Below are positions 33,375-46,005 of a stretch of 64,000 nt of DNA, in pieces. The DNA comes from Anaeramoeba flamelloides (lineage: Eukaryota; Metamonada; Anaeramoebidae). Under the pieces are notes generated by a model. The model ran no database searches. It saw only the letters and a list, made by a program, of their open reading frames with translations, and was not told the origin of the DNA. Made by a program: the position numbers and the translations under genes. The stretch covers positions 62,001-126,000 of the forward strand of contig JANTQA010000047.1 of NCBI GenBank assembly GCA_027625915.1, read 5' to 3'. Each line of letters begins with the position of its first letter. The stretch's first letter is position 1.

Positions 33375-36300
33375 TTATATTTCATCATCATCATCATCAT
33401 CATCATCAATTTGTTCACTGTTATTATTGGGTATATTCAGTTCAATATCGTGACTTCCACTAATTATGACATCATCTGATTTATTTTCTTCAATACCAAT
33501 ATTGATATCACTTTTCTTTCTTGATGAATTAGAAAATAAATTGTTTTTTTTCTTGAAAAGAATAATGACACTAATTATTATTAAGACGAAAATTAAGCCA
33601 TTTATGGAATAACCAATTATTACTCCTGTACTAAAATTATTTTTGTCATCAGTATTATTATTGTCATCATCATTTTTATCATTATCATCATTATTATCAT
33701 TATCGTTATCAGAATCTGTATCAGTTTCACTCTTTTTGACAACTCTCAAATTAAACTCATCAAAGGTATCTAATAAATCATCAGATGCTTTGATTTTGAT
33801 TGTATGATTTCCTGATTCTGCAGATTCAACATCAAAGATGAATTTTCTTTTTGTTTCAATAAATTTGATAAAACAGGGTAAATAATCTTCAATTCCATTA
33901 AAATATACTGTATAGCTTAATTGGTCATTATTTGGATCAATAAAAGTATCTTCTGAAAAAATGAAAATAGAAACATCATCATCTTCTTCATCATCTTCAT
34001 CATAATTTAGTTCAATATCATTTATTGGTTTATTTAAATAAGGAGAATCATTTTGGATTTCAAAATTAAAATCTTGACTGTTATTCAAGTTACAATAATC
34101 GATTGCAATAACTTTGATTGTATAATTTCCCATATCATTTCTGGTTAATTGATAATCTTCATTGATTGTGAAGGTTCTGGTGTTTTCATCAAAAATCAAC
34201 CATTCGGGTAAATCTTGTTCTTCTTCTTCATCTCGATCATCATCATTAACAACAATTAATTTGGCTTGATAATTTAAATCCAATTCATTTTCTTCATTAT
34301 CAGAGAAACTATCTCCAGGAATTTGGAATTGGTAATCCGAATAATCGTCGAGTCCATAACTTAAAACTTGGTCTGGAATTGTATTTTTTATTACAGGCAT
34401 TTCATTACTTGATAATAAATTGAAAGTTTGACTTACGTATTCATCGCAATAATCAAAAGCAAATATTTCAATTTCCCAATCGAGACAACTGTCTTCAATT
34501 GAGACATTTCCTGAAAATTGTTTATTATTTGTATCAAACTCCAATCCATTGGGCAAATCATTTCCATTGGATAATTTGGCTTCATAAGTTAATTCATATT
34601 CATATTGTTGCTCATCAGAAAAGCTATCTTTAGGAATTTCATAATTAAACTCATTTGTGTTGGAAAAATATTGGTCTTGGGGAATTTGTTGGTTGATTTC
34701 CGGTTTTGAATTGGACAAATTGAAAGTTTGACTCATTTCTTTGTCACACTGACTAAGCGCAAATATTTCAATTTCCCAATCTAGACAACTATCTTCACTT
34801 GAGACACTTCCTGAAAATTGTCTTTTATTTGAATCAAAATTTAATCCATTGGGTAAATCATTGCCATTGGATAATTTGGCTTCATAAATTAAATTAACAG
34901 TTGACTGATTTGGTTCATTTGGATCAAGAAAGCTCTCATTTGAGAATTGATAATTAAAATAATTCTTGAGTTCAAAATATTGTGTTTGAGGAATTTGTTC
35001 ATTAATTTCTGGATTTTCACTAATTTTATAATTTTGGGCAAAGACTCCATTTCCGGTGCCATCTTGACCATAACTTTCCCACGTAATAACAAACTTCTCA
35101 TTATTAGGTCCAATCGCTTTCATTCTTGGATTCATTTGGTTATTATTCGTATAACTATTAACTTGTAACTCCTTGCCAACTTTGGTGCCATCACTTGAAT
35201 CAAAGATTTGAGCAAAGATTCCATAAGATGAGCCGTCTTGCCCATTGCTTGACCAGGCAACCACAAATTTCTCTTTATTCAATCCCATCGATGCAATTCT
35301 TGAATTTCTTTGGTTATTATCCGTATAATTATTAACTTGAAATTCCTTGCCAACTGTGGAGCCATCACTTGAATCAAAGATTTGAGCAAAGATTCCATAA
35401 GATGAGCCGTCTTGCCCATTACTTTCCCAAACGATCACAAATTTCTCATTATTAGGTTCCAATTGATGTGATACCTGGATCAAGTTGGTTATTATCCGTA
35501 TAATTATTAACTTGGAATTCATTGCCAATTTTGGAGCCATCACTTGAATCAAAGATTTGAGCAAAGATTCCATAAGATGAGCCGTCTTGCCCATTGCTTT
35601 GCCAGGCAATCACAAATTTCTCATTATTAGTTCCAATTGAAGCGATACTAGGACTGTATTGATGATTATTGGTATAATTATTAACTTGGAATTCATTGCC
35701 AATTTTGGAGCCATCGCTTGAATCAAAGATTTGAGCAATTATTCCATAATATGATCCGTCTTGCCCATTGCTTTGCCATACAACCACAAACTTTTCATTG
35801 TCGGTTCCAATTGAAGCAATACTTGGGTTTTGTTGTTGAGATTCTGTATAATTATTAACTTGAAATTCATTGCCAATTTTGGAGCCATCGCTTGAATCAA
35901 AGATCTGGGCAATTACTGCAGAACCTGAGCCGTCTTGTTCATTGCTGTCCCAGGCAATCACAAACTTTCCATTGCCGGCTCCAATTGATGTGATACTTGG
36001 ATCAGATTGACTACTCTCTATATATGTATTAACTTGGAATTCATTGCCAATTTTGGAGCCATCACTTGAATCAAACATTTGAGCAAAGATTCCATAATCA
36101 TCTTGTTCTTCATTTTGGATCTTTTGTTTTTGTAAATGTTTTGAAGAAGAAGAAGAACTACTCATAGTTGGTGCACTTTGCGAAATTGTCCAAACAATGA
36201 TATATTTTTCATTCTCGGATCCAATTGGTGCAATATTAGGGTAAGTTTGATCTTCTACAGTTTCTGTATTTACTTGGTACTCATCACCAAATTCAAGATA

Positions 36301-36411
36301 GGGACATTCAATTTCTTCAGTTGTTGATGATGTTTTGGGAAGTAACAAAATTGAAATTAAAATTAAGAAAGGAAGAAAAACAAGGATTTTAGATTGCGAA
36401 GATTTAGTCAT
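33375..36411 (-). CDS. Type I membrane protein: seven repeats, four cadherin-like domains (one frame change)
   Basis: From the start at 36411 (MTKSSQSKILVFLPFLILI) a signal peptide of about 30 residues leads into seven repeats of about 58 residues. Their core is NEKFVIVWQSNGQDGSSYG, IFAQIFDSSDGS, then EFQVNNYT. Seven such units could form a seven-bladed propeller (inference). Four domains follow of about 100 residues with the dystroglycan-type cadherin / putative-Ig pattern (NDLPNGLNFD, FSGSVS, DWEIEIFA). Then come an Asp/Asn-rich linker, a membrane helix (TGVIIGYSINGLIFVLIIIS), KKK and an acidic tail. Total about 1010 residues; it probably acts at the cell surface in adhesion or binding. One extra base near 35455, in the fifth repeat (AACCTAAT where sister repeats have AACTAAT), shifts the frame. 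It is either a sequencing slip or a true lesion. An earlier ATG (36486) only adds Phe-rich residues. Confidence 0.8.
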
Positions 36412-37780
36412 ATTAAAAAAACAAAGATAAAAGGAAAAAAAAGTGCTTAAAAAAAAAAATGAAAATTTTAAATAATTTTTTACCAAAAGTAAAAATTTTG
36501 TTTGTAAAAAATAAAACTTGAATAATTTGGATTAACAGAACAAATAAGTGAAGACTAAGAGAAAACAAAAAATAAGGTATTTATTTTTCCAATTTACCAA
36601 AAATTTTTGTATTTTATTTTCAAACTGAAAAATGTTTGAAAATTTTTTTTTTTTAATGTTTTAAATATATTGTTAGATTGATTTTGGTTGAATAGATCTT
36701 TGGTAAATATCACACTAATTCAGCCTCTTCTTATTCTTAGATTTGTTTGGGTTTTAAATGTAAAACAAATAAAGATAAATAATCATTAGAAACAAATCGA
36801 ATAGAAAAAATTACTCAATTACTTAAATTATAAAGATTTTTATTTTTACAAGTTAGGACTATTGTATTGTAACCAAGTTTTTAAATTTAATTCATAAATA
36901 ATTGAAAATTGGATTTAAAGTAATTTTTATTTTTGTTAAGGGTCAATTCGAAATTTTTTAAAGAATTTTGGAACAAATTTTAGAGAACTGAACAGTTTTC
37001 TTTTCATTCAAAGACATATTCGATATTTATAAACATTTTTAAAATAGATCAATACTTTTGGTTTTAGATTTGGTTATTAGATAGCTTTTTTTAAGATTAT
37101 TCCATTTAATCATTATCAAAAAAATAATATCTTCAAATTCTACAGTTGTTTTAAAAAAGAGAGAATCAATTTTGTTCAAAATGTTATTTATTATAGTTTA
37201 ACTCACTCTGGTATCCAGTTTGGATATATCTTCTAAAATTTTTATTACACACTTTTTGTTTATGGATTAAACAAACTTTTATAAAATTAAATAAATTTGA
37301 TCAATTTGATCCATTATTCGAAAACAATTCTTTCAGTGTATGTTGAAAAAATAAAATTAATTTTGAGAACCTTTCTTCAAGTTACTCAAAAGAAGAAATT
37401 AACTCCAAATTTTATTAGTTTTGATAAATTTTAAAAATATCAATTTTTAATGCTTTTTGAATTAATTTTGAAAAATGAGATTTTAAAAAATTATTCAAAC
37501 TCTTGAGGTTTTTCAGGATTAAGTGAAACACTTAACAAACCAATAATTAAAATAACACTTTTTAATTTCCTTTCAGGGAGTATTCTCATATTGAAAAATT
37601 AAGATGATAAATTTACCTTTGTCTTTCCAAACATTGTATTAAAATTTCTCTTGTTAACTAAGATCTTTAAGGTATTAATTTTGTTTATTTTATGTTAGTG
37701 AGTTAAGAATAAGTACTTTTAGAATAATTTTTCGTCAAATTGATTATTTTTTTAAAGGGTAATTCAAAATTTTATTTGTA
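36412..37780. other. Upstream region of the membrane-protein gene; no other gene seen
   Basis: AT-rich, with long A/T runs just before the start codon. No frame looks coding. The repeat module at 37783 ends this stretch. Confidence 0.45.
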
Positions 37781-37782
37781 TT

Positions 37783-37997
37783 ACTATTAGTTGCTAAATA
37801 AATCGAACAAAATTTTCTTTTATCTTTCCAAAAGTTTTTAGATCTCTTTTGTCAAAATTAAAACCTCTTGTTTATTAATTAGGTTCTTTTTGGTTACAAT
37901 TTTTAGAATTACGAACATTTAGAAGTTATTTCAATGATTTTGTTTTTTTTGGAAAGGCTAAATGAAAATTTTGTTCTATCTATTTTTCAATTAACGG
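37783..37997 (+). repeat. Intron-like repeat module I, copy 1
   Basis: About 215 bp, starting TTAGTTGCTAAATAAATCGA and ending AAATGAAAATTTTG... TTTTTCAATTAACGG. The same module at 41098-41333, 41683-41894 and 57993-58209 ends in AACAG. In copy 3 this AG is the acceptor of a B-box exon. Confidence 0.7.
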
Positions 37998-38163
37998 TAT
38001 TATCCAATTAATAGTAATAAAGAGAAGAAATAATTTTAAATTAATCGAGAAAGAATGTAAGAGCATCACTGAATACATTCTAAAACATTTATGTTCTTGA
38101 TTTGTTTTTTTTTTCTTGAACATTCTTTAAAAAATTTGATCTAATTATTTATAAAAAATGTTT

Positions 38164-38320
38164 TCACTACTGCAACTGAGGTGTGAATTTTGTTTCATTT
38201 ATTGAATGGTCTCGAAACCAATGAAATACACTTATAATGCTTTTGAACCGAATTCAAAGGATTTCTTATGATACATCAAATGAATCAAAATTCACACCCA
38301 AGTTGAAATGTCTGTAATAA
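38164..38320. mobile_element. Degenerate short inverted repeat (MITE-like)
   Basis: GGTGTGAATTTTGTTTCATTT faces AAATGAATCAAAATTCACACC about 100 bp away, with weaker pairing outward (CTACTGCAACTG versus AAGTTGAAATGTCTGTAA). It resembles the 28243-28643 type in having a GAATCAAA-type inner block. It is old and has no coding content. Confidence 0.5.
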
Positions 38321-38734
38321 AAATTATTCCTTTAATTAAATTAGATTGAGATTTAGTTTGAAAAATTGATTTTTCCACTAATCAAAACATATCTTTGTTG
38401 ATTTAAAATATATTTCAAGGTTATTCATTTTCAATTCAAGAAAAATTTTTTGATTCCTTCATGTTGAAAGGTCTCGAATACTTCATTAACTATTCAAAAT
38501 CTTTTTAAAGATATTAAAAGTATTTGGTTCATTCAATTAATGAATCTAAATTTAAACATGAATAGAAACTGATGTGATACTTGAGAAGCAAATCCATTAA
38601 AATTCAAACAAAGTATTGAATAATAAAAATTTTTTTCACATAATTCTTTAAGTGACCAGTATTTTTTGAAAAAAAAAATGGAAAATCTTTTTGAGATCTA
38701 AGAAAAAAAATTTTTTTGAAAATTCTGTTTAAGT

Positions 38735-39765
38735 AACAGAAATCGATGAGTTAACACCATATAAACAATTTTGATATTTAGAATCTGTTTTTTGAGTTCC
38801 AAATTTACATCTTTCCAATATAAAACTTTAAAAAGTAACCTATTATTTTTATTAACAATTATTTTAAATCAGGAATGAAGTGTATATTTTTAAAGTTCTA
38901 TATTGGAAAGTATTGATTTTGAAAGCAAATGAAAAATTTTGTGAGAAATTTAAAGAATAAATTTTTCGATCCAAATCTCAACATATATAACAATTAATCG
39001 TTCACCTTTATTTATAAATATGAATTTGAGTTATATTAAATTAAAATTTCTTGATTAAATTCAGATCACTTTTGTAAAAAAAACTTAATTGTTTTAAATT
39101 TTTAAAAAGTAATTTTGGAATTTTCAAAAAGCGAAAAAAAAAAGACAAAAAAATAAAGGAATTTGAAAAATTATTTTATAAAAACGATTCTTTATACTTA
39201 AAAGAATCTTTATAACCAATATATTCATATTTGAAAATAAAAATCCGAGTTTTGGATTTTTATGTTTCAATTATGTAATTGGAAATATTCTTCCAGAAAA
39301 TATTTTTTTCAAAAATCAAATTACATATTCAAATAATTGTTTAATTTATTTGCAAAATTATCATTTTGTTTGAAAAAATTATTGATGAAGACTATTATGA
39401 TTATACTAATATTAATATAAGATAAAAAATAAAAAAAGAAAAATCTATTTTTACTCAAAGCTAATAATCTTGAAAAAAAAAAAAAAATTAATTCATAATC
39501 GTTAAATCGAATTAATAAAATTAATCTTGTATTTGTGATGAAAATTGTAAAATATCAGGTAAAAATTGTCTATCTTCTAAGAAATTGAATAATTTTAAGA
39601 TTTTTATTTTTTGTAAAAAAAAAGTAAAAAAAATTAAGATCTGTTCAAAAAAAAATTTTCTTTTATCAGTTTATTCACAGAACATAATTTTTAGGTAGAT
39701 CCAATATTCAAAATACGAAAGTAAATAATATCATCAATAATATATTTTAAAATTTTGTCCTCTTG
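38735..39765 (+). repeat. Dispersed repeat R1, copy b
   Basis: It is closely similar to 28840-29850 over its whole length, with many identical 20-40-bp blocks, and is joined directly to R2 and R3 here (39790-40830). The order R1-R2-R3 at this site may be the ancestral composite. Confidence 0.7.
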
Positions 39766-39789
39766 TTAAGAGAAACTAATCCCTTAATT

Positions 39790-40830
39790 AAGAAAAAAAT
39801 TGAACTTTAGGAAAACCTTAATAATGTTAATTTGAAAGAAAACAAGACAAAAAAAAGAAAATTGTCACACAAATTGTACAATAATGTAAAGTTTTTTGTA
39901 AAAAAGTTCAAAAAAAGATACCCAATCCCCGGTTCCAACTGTAAAATATTTTTAAATTTGGACTTTTTTTGTTCTTTAAATTGAAATTTAGTTTTTCAAA
40001 ATTGATTTAAAATCATCAAATTGAAAGACTTTGGAGAATTTCTTCCCTGATTTCTTCAACATAAAAAAAAATTTATTTTAAAAATTTCAAACAATTTTTT
40101 TTTTAACCCAGCATTCCTACGATCAGACAACTTATCTCTGATACCTAAATAACCCCTAAAAAACATAAAACAGATCCTTATTGTGACACCATTCAAAAAA
40201 AAAAAAATACCCAAATTGTCACCAAAGACAAATATTAAATTTGATCTTGTTCTTTCAGAAATTGCTAATTTTATCAACTAAAATGACATACCTATAATAA
40301 CTCTTATATTAAATATTTTGATATTTCGTTTGATATAAATGTGGTTATAAATATATTTTTGCAAAATTTAAAATATTGTTTCATTTCTTTTTTTTCATTT
40401 ATTTTTTGTAATAATCTTCCAAAATAAGAAAAAAAGAAATTATAAGAATAATACTGACAATAATCGAATAGATATTTTAATTTTATCTAATCAGGGTTTT
40501 TCAATATTTTAAATATCTAAAAAAAATCGTAAATTGAAAGATATGGTAACTCAATCAATGGTTTTTATTAATTTTTTTTTTTAAATTAAATATTTCAATA
40601 AAATATGATTTTTGAGAAACCTTATTTTTTATTAAAGTTTAGTCACAATACTTTTTTTTTTTTAAGAATTATTATTTAATTTTTTAGATTTTGAATTATT
40701 AAACAATTAATATAGTATCTAATAAGCGAGCAATAATTTAAGTGTATGTTATAATAATTTGTAAGTATATATTAAATAACTAATTTTAAATTTTAAATTT
40801 TGGATGTGCCAATTATAAAAAAAAATTGTT
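39790..40830 (-). repeat. Dispersed repeat R2+R3, copy b, with a short conserved reading frame
   Basis: R2 (39790-40270) recurs inverted at 57180-57660 and R3 (40270-40830) at 56620-57170. On the minus strand R2 has a 73-codon frame (40277-40056) containing SNLIFVFGDNLGIFF, RGYLGIRDKLSDRRNAGLKK and KLFEIFKI. A downstream frame reads LKKSGKKFSKVFQFDDFKSI then LKN-stop. Both peptides are still readable in the other copy, so R2 probably derives from a gene or transposon coding region of unknown family. Confidence 0.55.
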
Positions 40831-41097
40831 TATATATTATATATAAACTCTGTGAAAAAATAATGAAATATTTTTTTTCTTTTTTGTTTTTTTTAATTCT
40901 TTTTAATTTTTTATTTTTTTTTTTTATTGTTTGTGAATAGAAGAATATATATTTAAATTTGAACTTTTTCTTCAAGTACTTATTTCAATTTAAATGTTTG
41001 TTGGGGTTTTATATTAATTTATTATTCATTATTAATTTTAAAAATAAACAAAAGGAATAACTATTACCAGAAAATTATTCTTTTGGTATTTTTTTTT

Positions 41098-41333
41098 TGA
41101 TACGATCTGTTGCCAAATAAATTGAATAAAATATTCAATTTGGTTTTTCCAAAATATATTTTAAAAAAATCTCTTGGAAAAATATTAATATTTTTTTGAG
41201 ACAGAAATTAGATTTTATAAGTTATAACTTTTTTTCGAGACTTTGGGAATATTTTTAAATTCTTGGGAATTTTTTTTTTTTTTTTTAAAAAAAGATAAAT
41301 GAAAATTTTGTTAAAATTATTTTCAATTAACAG
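41098..41333 (+). repeat. Intron-like repeat module I, copy 2
   Basis: From ATCTGTTGCCAAATAAATTG to ATTTTCAATTAACAG (41333), with a long T run inside. It is followed by ordinary AT-rich sequence and no B-box exon. Confidence 0.65.
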
Positions 41334-41682
41334 TAAATGAAATTTTATATTATTCCACTTTAAAGCTTTTATTTTTATTTTCTTATTCAAATAAAAAATC
41401 CCTTAAATCTTACTTTACTTTGGATATTTTTTTTTTCTCAATCTTATTTTTGGTTTTTTTGTATAAATAAATCAATTTTTTTGGTTAATAAAAGTCTTCT
41501 TCATTTTTCTTTAACTAAATTTCTTTAATATTTATATATATATATATTATGATTTAAAACAATAAAAATTTAAATAAAGAATCTTCTTGTTCTTCTTCCA
41601 TTTTCTTTCTAATCTTATTTGAAAAAAAAAAAAAAAACTCTCATCAAATCTAAAAAGAAACCCAATACATTAATAGAACCAA

Positions 41683-41894
41683 GATACTATCTGTTGTAAA
41701 ATAAATTGAACAAAATTTTCATTTAGTTTTCCGAAATTTTTTTAAATCTCTTTGTAAATCTAAGATCTATTGAGGAGTTAAGTTGGGTTATTATATGACT
41801 TCCGAATAGTAACTTTTTATGTTCTTTTAAATCCATTTTACTTTCTAAAAAACACAAATTAAAAATTTTGTTTTAATTATTTTTCAATTAACAG
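41683..41894 (+). repeat. Intron-like repeat module I, copy 3 (upstream of the B-box exon)
   Basis: It starts near CTATCTGTTGTAAAATAAAT and ends ATTTTTCAATTAACAG at 41894, where the B-box exon (Cys-Thr-Ile-His) begins. This shows module I is an intron 3' part of the TLDc gene family. Confidence 0.65.
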
Positions 41895-43207
41895 TATGTA
41901 CAATTCATCGAAAGAACGAACTTTCAAGATATTGTAAGAGTTTTAAAAAATTGATTTGTGACAAATGTAGCTTTGATCATTCTAATCATGAAACAATTTC
42001 CTTTGATCAACCTTTGGATTTTTATAAAGAATTGATCAAAGAACAAAAAAAAATACATAAAAGCTCACTTCCAAAGAATTATTCAAAACTTTAAACAATT
42101 AAATTATTCAGAAAAGAATCTAAATGTACAAATAGAAAAAATTCAAAAAGAAAGATCAAAATTTTATTTGAATCAAAAAAAACTTTTAGATTTACTTGAA
42201 CAAAATGAAACCAAATTCACCAATAATTTTTTTTGAAGAAATTTGTAATGGTATGAAAAATGAAAAAAAAATAATCAATGATATTCAAAATCTTCTACAA
42301 AAACTTCTTGAACAATTTCAAGAATTAGAAACCAATCTAAATCAATCAAATTCATTTGAATTTTTTAAATTATTTTGTCAAATTGAATCAAATAAAAATT
42401 TGTGTTTTTTTATTTTTTTAAATTTTTTTCTTTCATTATTATCTTTATTTTAAATTTTATTGCTCTGTAGAATTTCAAAAACTAAAATGAAATCAGAAAA
42501 TTCCACAAAATCACATAAATTTTTTAGAAAAGATTTTTCACAAGTATTTATAGAATTTTTAAAACATTTTTAATTTATTTTTTAAAAATTGAATATCTTA
42601 TGATTTGATTTCAGATTTTGACAAGAAAAAATATGTAGAAGGTTTAAAATAATTTATTGTAAAATTATATATATCTATCTATATATATATATATAAATTT
42701 ATCTTATTCTCTTTTAAAGAAATTTCAAGAAAAAAACTATTTTTTGAAAAAAAAACAGGTAAAAAAAAAAAACAAAATTGAAAATTAATCCAAATTAATA
42801 ATAATAAAATAATAAAATTAAATCAATCTTTTTCTTAATGAATTAATATTTATTTTTTAAAGATTTTCAATCAAAGTTCAATTTCATTAATTTACTACTT
42901 TTTCTTTTTTTTCTTATTTTTAAATTTTTTTGAAAATTATGTTATTTCTTTTGAGAATCAATCTTGAATTATATTTCTTTTTGAATAATTTATATTTTAA
43001 TTTGTTTTTTGTTTTTTTTATTTTTTTTTGTGTAATAGAAGAAAAATAATTTACAAGTTCAAATTTACTCTTTTTTTTTCAATGTTTTTTGTATTTTCTT
43101 AAAAAATTAAAAATTTTTTAAAGTCCATTTCAAAACTTTTTAAGTTAACCTAAGAGATATAAATCTAATTACTTTTTTAGGTAAAATATAAAAAATCTAT
43201 CTATCTA

Positions 43208-43270
<63 letters not shown>

Positions 43271-45601
43271 GCGTGTGTGAGTGTGTATTAATCTAATTTT
43301 ACTTTGTTTCATTTTGTTTTGCTCTTAAAAAAAATAGCAAAAAATATAAAACTTTATTTCAAATTATACAAGTTTAAACATTTTAAGTTATTTAGAAACT
43401 TTGAATTAAATTTTAGAAAAGTTCTAAAAAATGAGGTTTTCTTTTTTTTCTTTTTCTTAATAAAGATGAATAGAAATCTAAAATGAAAAAAAAAATAAAA
43501 TGTAATATTTTATAATTTTTTTTAAAACTCATTTTCAGGATTGAAATTAAAAAGTCTTGTTTCTTCAATAGAAAATTATTATGGAATGGAACAAAAATAA
43601 AATATTTTTTTTTTTTTGATGAACATAATAAGTTCAAAATCAATTTAATTTGGAAAATACTTGAGTATTGAATAAAGATTTTGAAGAAAAAAAAATTTAA
43701 TTTATGTTTTAATCTTAAAAAATACAAAACCAAAATTAAATCATTTGAGGATTTTCAAAGTTTATTTAAATAAAATTCAAAATTGATTTTTAAAAAAGAA
43801 TTTTTAAAACAATATTTTTTAAGTTTTTTTAATTTTTTTTTTAAAAAAGTTTTTTTAAACACATTTAGATTGAATTTTTCCACTTACAAAATTTTAATTC
43901 TTTTTAAGAATCTCTTTTTTTCTTTATATTAAATTTTCACTTGAATTTATTTTTGAATTTTGAAATTCCATAATTTATTTTTAATTGTTTTTACACAAAT
44001 TGTAAAATTTTCTTTTTTTTAATTAAACAAATTTAACCAAAATAGCAAAAGAAAACCCAAATTTACAATTTCCAAGATCATGTAAAGAACACAATAATTT
44101 ACCATTTAACTATTTTGTCTTGATCATAAAGAATTATTATGCAGTGAATGTGTAATTTTGAATCATAGAAAATGTAATCAAGTTGTAAATTTCAAAGAAG
44201 GATATAAAAAATCCAAAATAAATTGGAAAAATTGATCAATGAAATAGAAGAACCAAATAATAAAAAAATCAAATTTGTTGAAAAAATTGAAAATGAAAAA
44301 TTTAATTTTCTTAAAGAAAAACAATTAAATCTTGTTTTAGTTCAGAAAAATTATGAAAAATTAAATCAAATAATAAAAAAACAATTCCAGAAAATAAATG
44401 AAGAAATTTCAATAGTACAAAATCAAAAATATTTGAAATTGATGAAACAATCAAATAAAACTCTAAAAAGAAATTGAAAATTTTGAAAAATCCAAAATAA
44501 TAATAAAATAAATTGAAATTTCAAAAAGATATGAAGATTATCAAGATATCTTAACAAATTATTTTATATTAAAAAAAATAATGAAAAATGAAAATGACAA
44601 TGCAAATAAACAATTAATATGTAATTCAAAATTTCAGAAAAGAAATATCATTTCAAATAATTTAATAAATAATTTGCAAAATTGGAAATTAGATTTTTCC
44701 TATGATCTCAATAAAACTCAAATCAAGAAACCTTCAGAAATTGAATTAAAAAATAAATTGCAATTTTCAATTCTTCTTAAAAATAAATTTAATGAAAGTC
44801 TAAATGGCCAAGAATTCATTATCAAAATTCAAATATTCAAAAAAAATTCCAATGAAATGATCACAGAAATAACCAAATTTCAAGAAGGAAATAATAAAGA
44901 AGAATTAAAAGGGAAATATTTATTCAAAGAAGGAGAATATCAAATTAATTTCTTAATAAATAATGAAAAATTTCCAAAATCCCCTTTTAACTTGACAGTA
45001 ATTGATGAAATATTATTAAAAGAATCAGAAATCCTTCAATAAGAAAACAACCCAAATTTCCTGAAAATTCTTGAAAAATAGATCCAAAAAGCTGGATGCA
45101 ATTCAAATTTCAAAAGAAGATTCAATTTAAGAACTGATGGATGGAAACAAGAAATATTTCATCAAAAATGTGATAACAAAGGAAAATCCATTGTTTTGAT
45201 CAAATTAAAAAACAATTCATTATTTAGAGGATTTGCAGCAATTGATTGGGACTCATACAATGGATGGAAAAATTCAACAGGAAATAAATCTTTTCTTTTT
45301 TCCTTAATTAGTCCTAATCCGAAATTTAAAAAACCTTTGAAAATGCCTGTTTATCAGAATAAAGAAAAGGGAAATATATTGTAGTTCAAACTTTGGACCC
45401 ATCTTTGGAGGAGGATCAGATTTGAGTTTAGGATGCCGAGAATATAGTATGAATAATAATATTTATACATATTCAAATCTAGGACGGACATATAAACCAC
45501 CCTTTGAATATGAATGGGAATATAATAAATCTAATAGATTTTTAGCATGTTACCATCGAAATTGGGATATTTTTCAAATTGAAATTTTTTGTGAAAAATA
45601 A
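41895..45601 (+). pseudogene. B-box / coiled-coil / filamin-repeat / TLDc protein, copy 2 (broken)
   Basis: It is an inverted paralogue of 20435-22690. After the AG at 41894 comes the first B-box (CTIHRKNELSRYCKSF, then LICDKCSFDHSNHETI), then coiled coil (to 42453). About 1.6 kb of AT-rich sequence with (TA)n tracts follows, sitting where copy 1 has only about 240 bp; it ends AAAATAG and is probably an enlarged intron. A second B-box-like motif (FCLDHKELLCSECVILNH) lies near 44130. Coiled coil spans 44223-44477. The filamin repeat (FIIKIQIFKKNSNEM, KGKYLFKEGEYQINF) lies within 44581-45042. The TLDc part (GWKQEIFHQKCDNKGKS, FRGFAAIDWDSYNGW, FGPIFGGGSDLSLGC) ends at 45601. Several stops and shifts are present, one of them at the same codon as in copy 1. 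The similarity extends 370 bp past the stop. Confidence 0.8.
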
Positions 45602-45835
45602 ATTTTCTTTTTTTTTTTTTGGTTTAAAAATAAATAAAAAAAAGTTATTTTCTTTATTTTTATTTATTTGAATTATTGACAATTTCTTCTTTTGTTTCCG
45701 AGTGATCACCGAGGTCTAAATTTAACATAATTCTTCTAATAAGAAATACCATCAATTCTGTAAATAGATTTCAAGTCATTTCAAAGAAAAAACTTTATTT
45801 TTTTTGTGGGTTAAAATACCTACTCTTTAATTAAT

Positions 45836-45909
<74 letters not shown>

Positions 45910-46005
45910 AAAGATTAACTTAACTTTTAAATCTTATTAGAAAATGATCCACTCAGCCTACATTAGATATAATACCAAAAATTCAAATGATAAATTCAGG
46001 AATTA
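45602..46005. other. 3' flank of TLDc pseudogene copy 2, with long (TA)n
   Basis: A (TA)n tract of about 65 bp lies at 45839-45904. The AATGATCCACTCAGCCTACA segment (about 45941-45967) is shared with 20053-20079. The flank is cut by the foldback element at 46006. Confidence 0.7.

Noticed and set aside
36412-36486. Earlier ATG of the membrane-protein gene
   Set aside because: It adds 25 Phe-rich residues before the natural signal peptide. The ATG at 36411 gives a standard basic start plus hydrophobic core.
40793-43733. Several 60-106-codon Phe/Lys/Ile-rich frames
   Set aside because: They match A/T-run translation and lack domains or conservation in the repeat copies.
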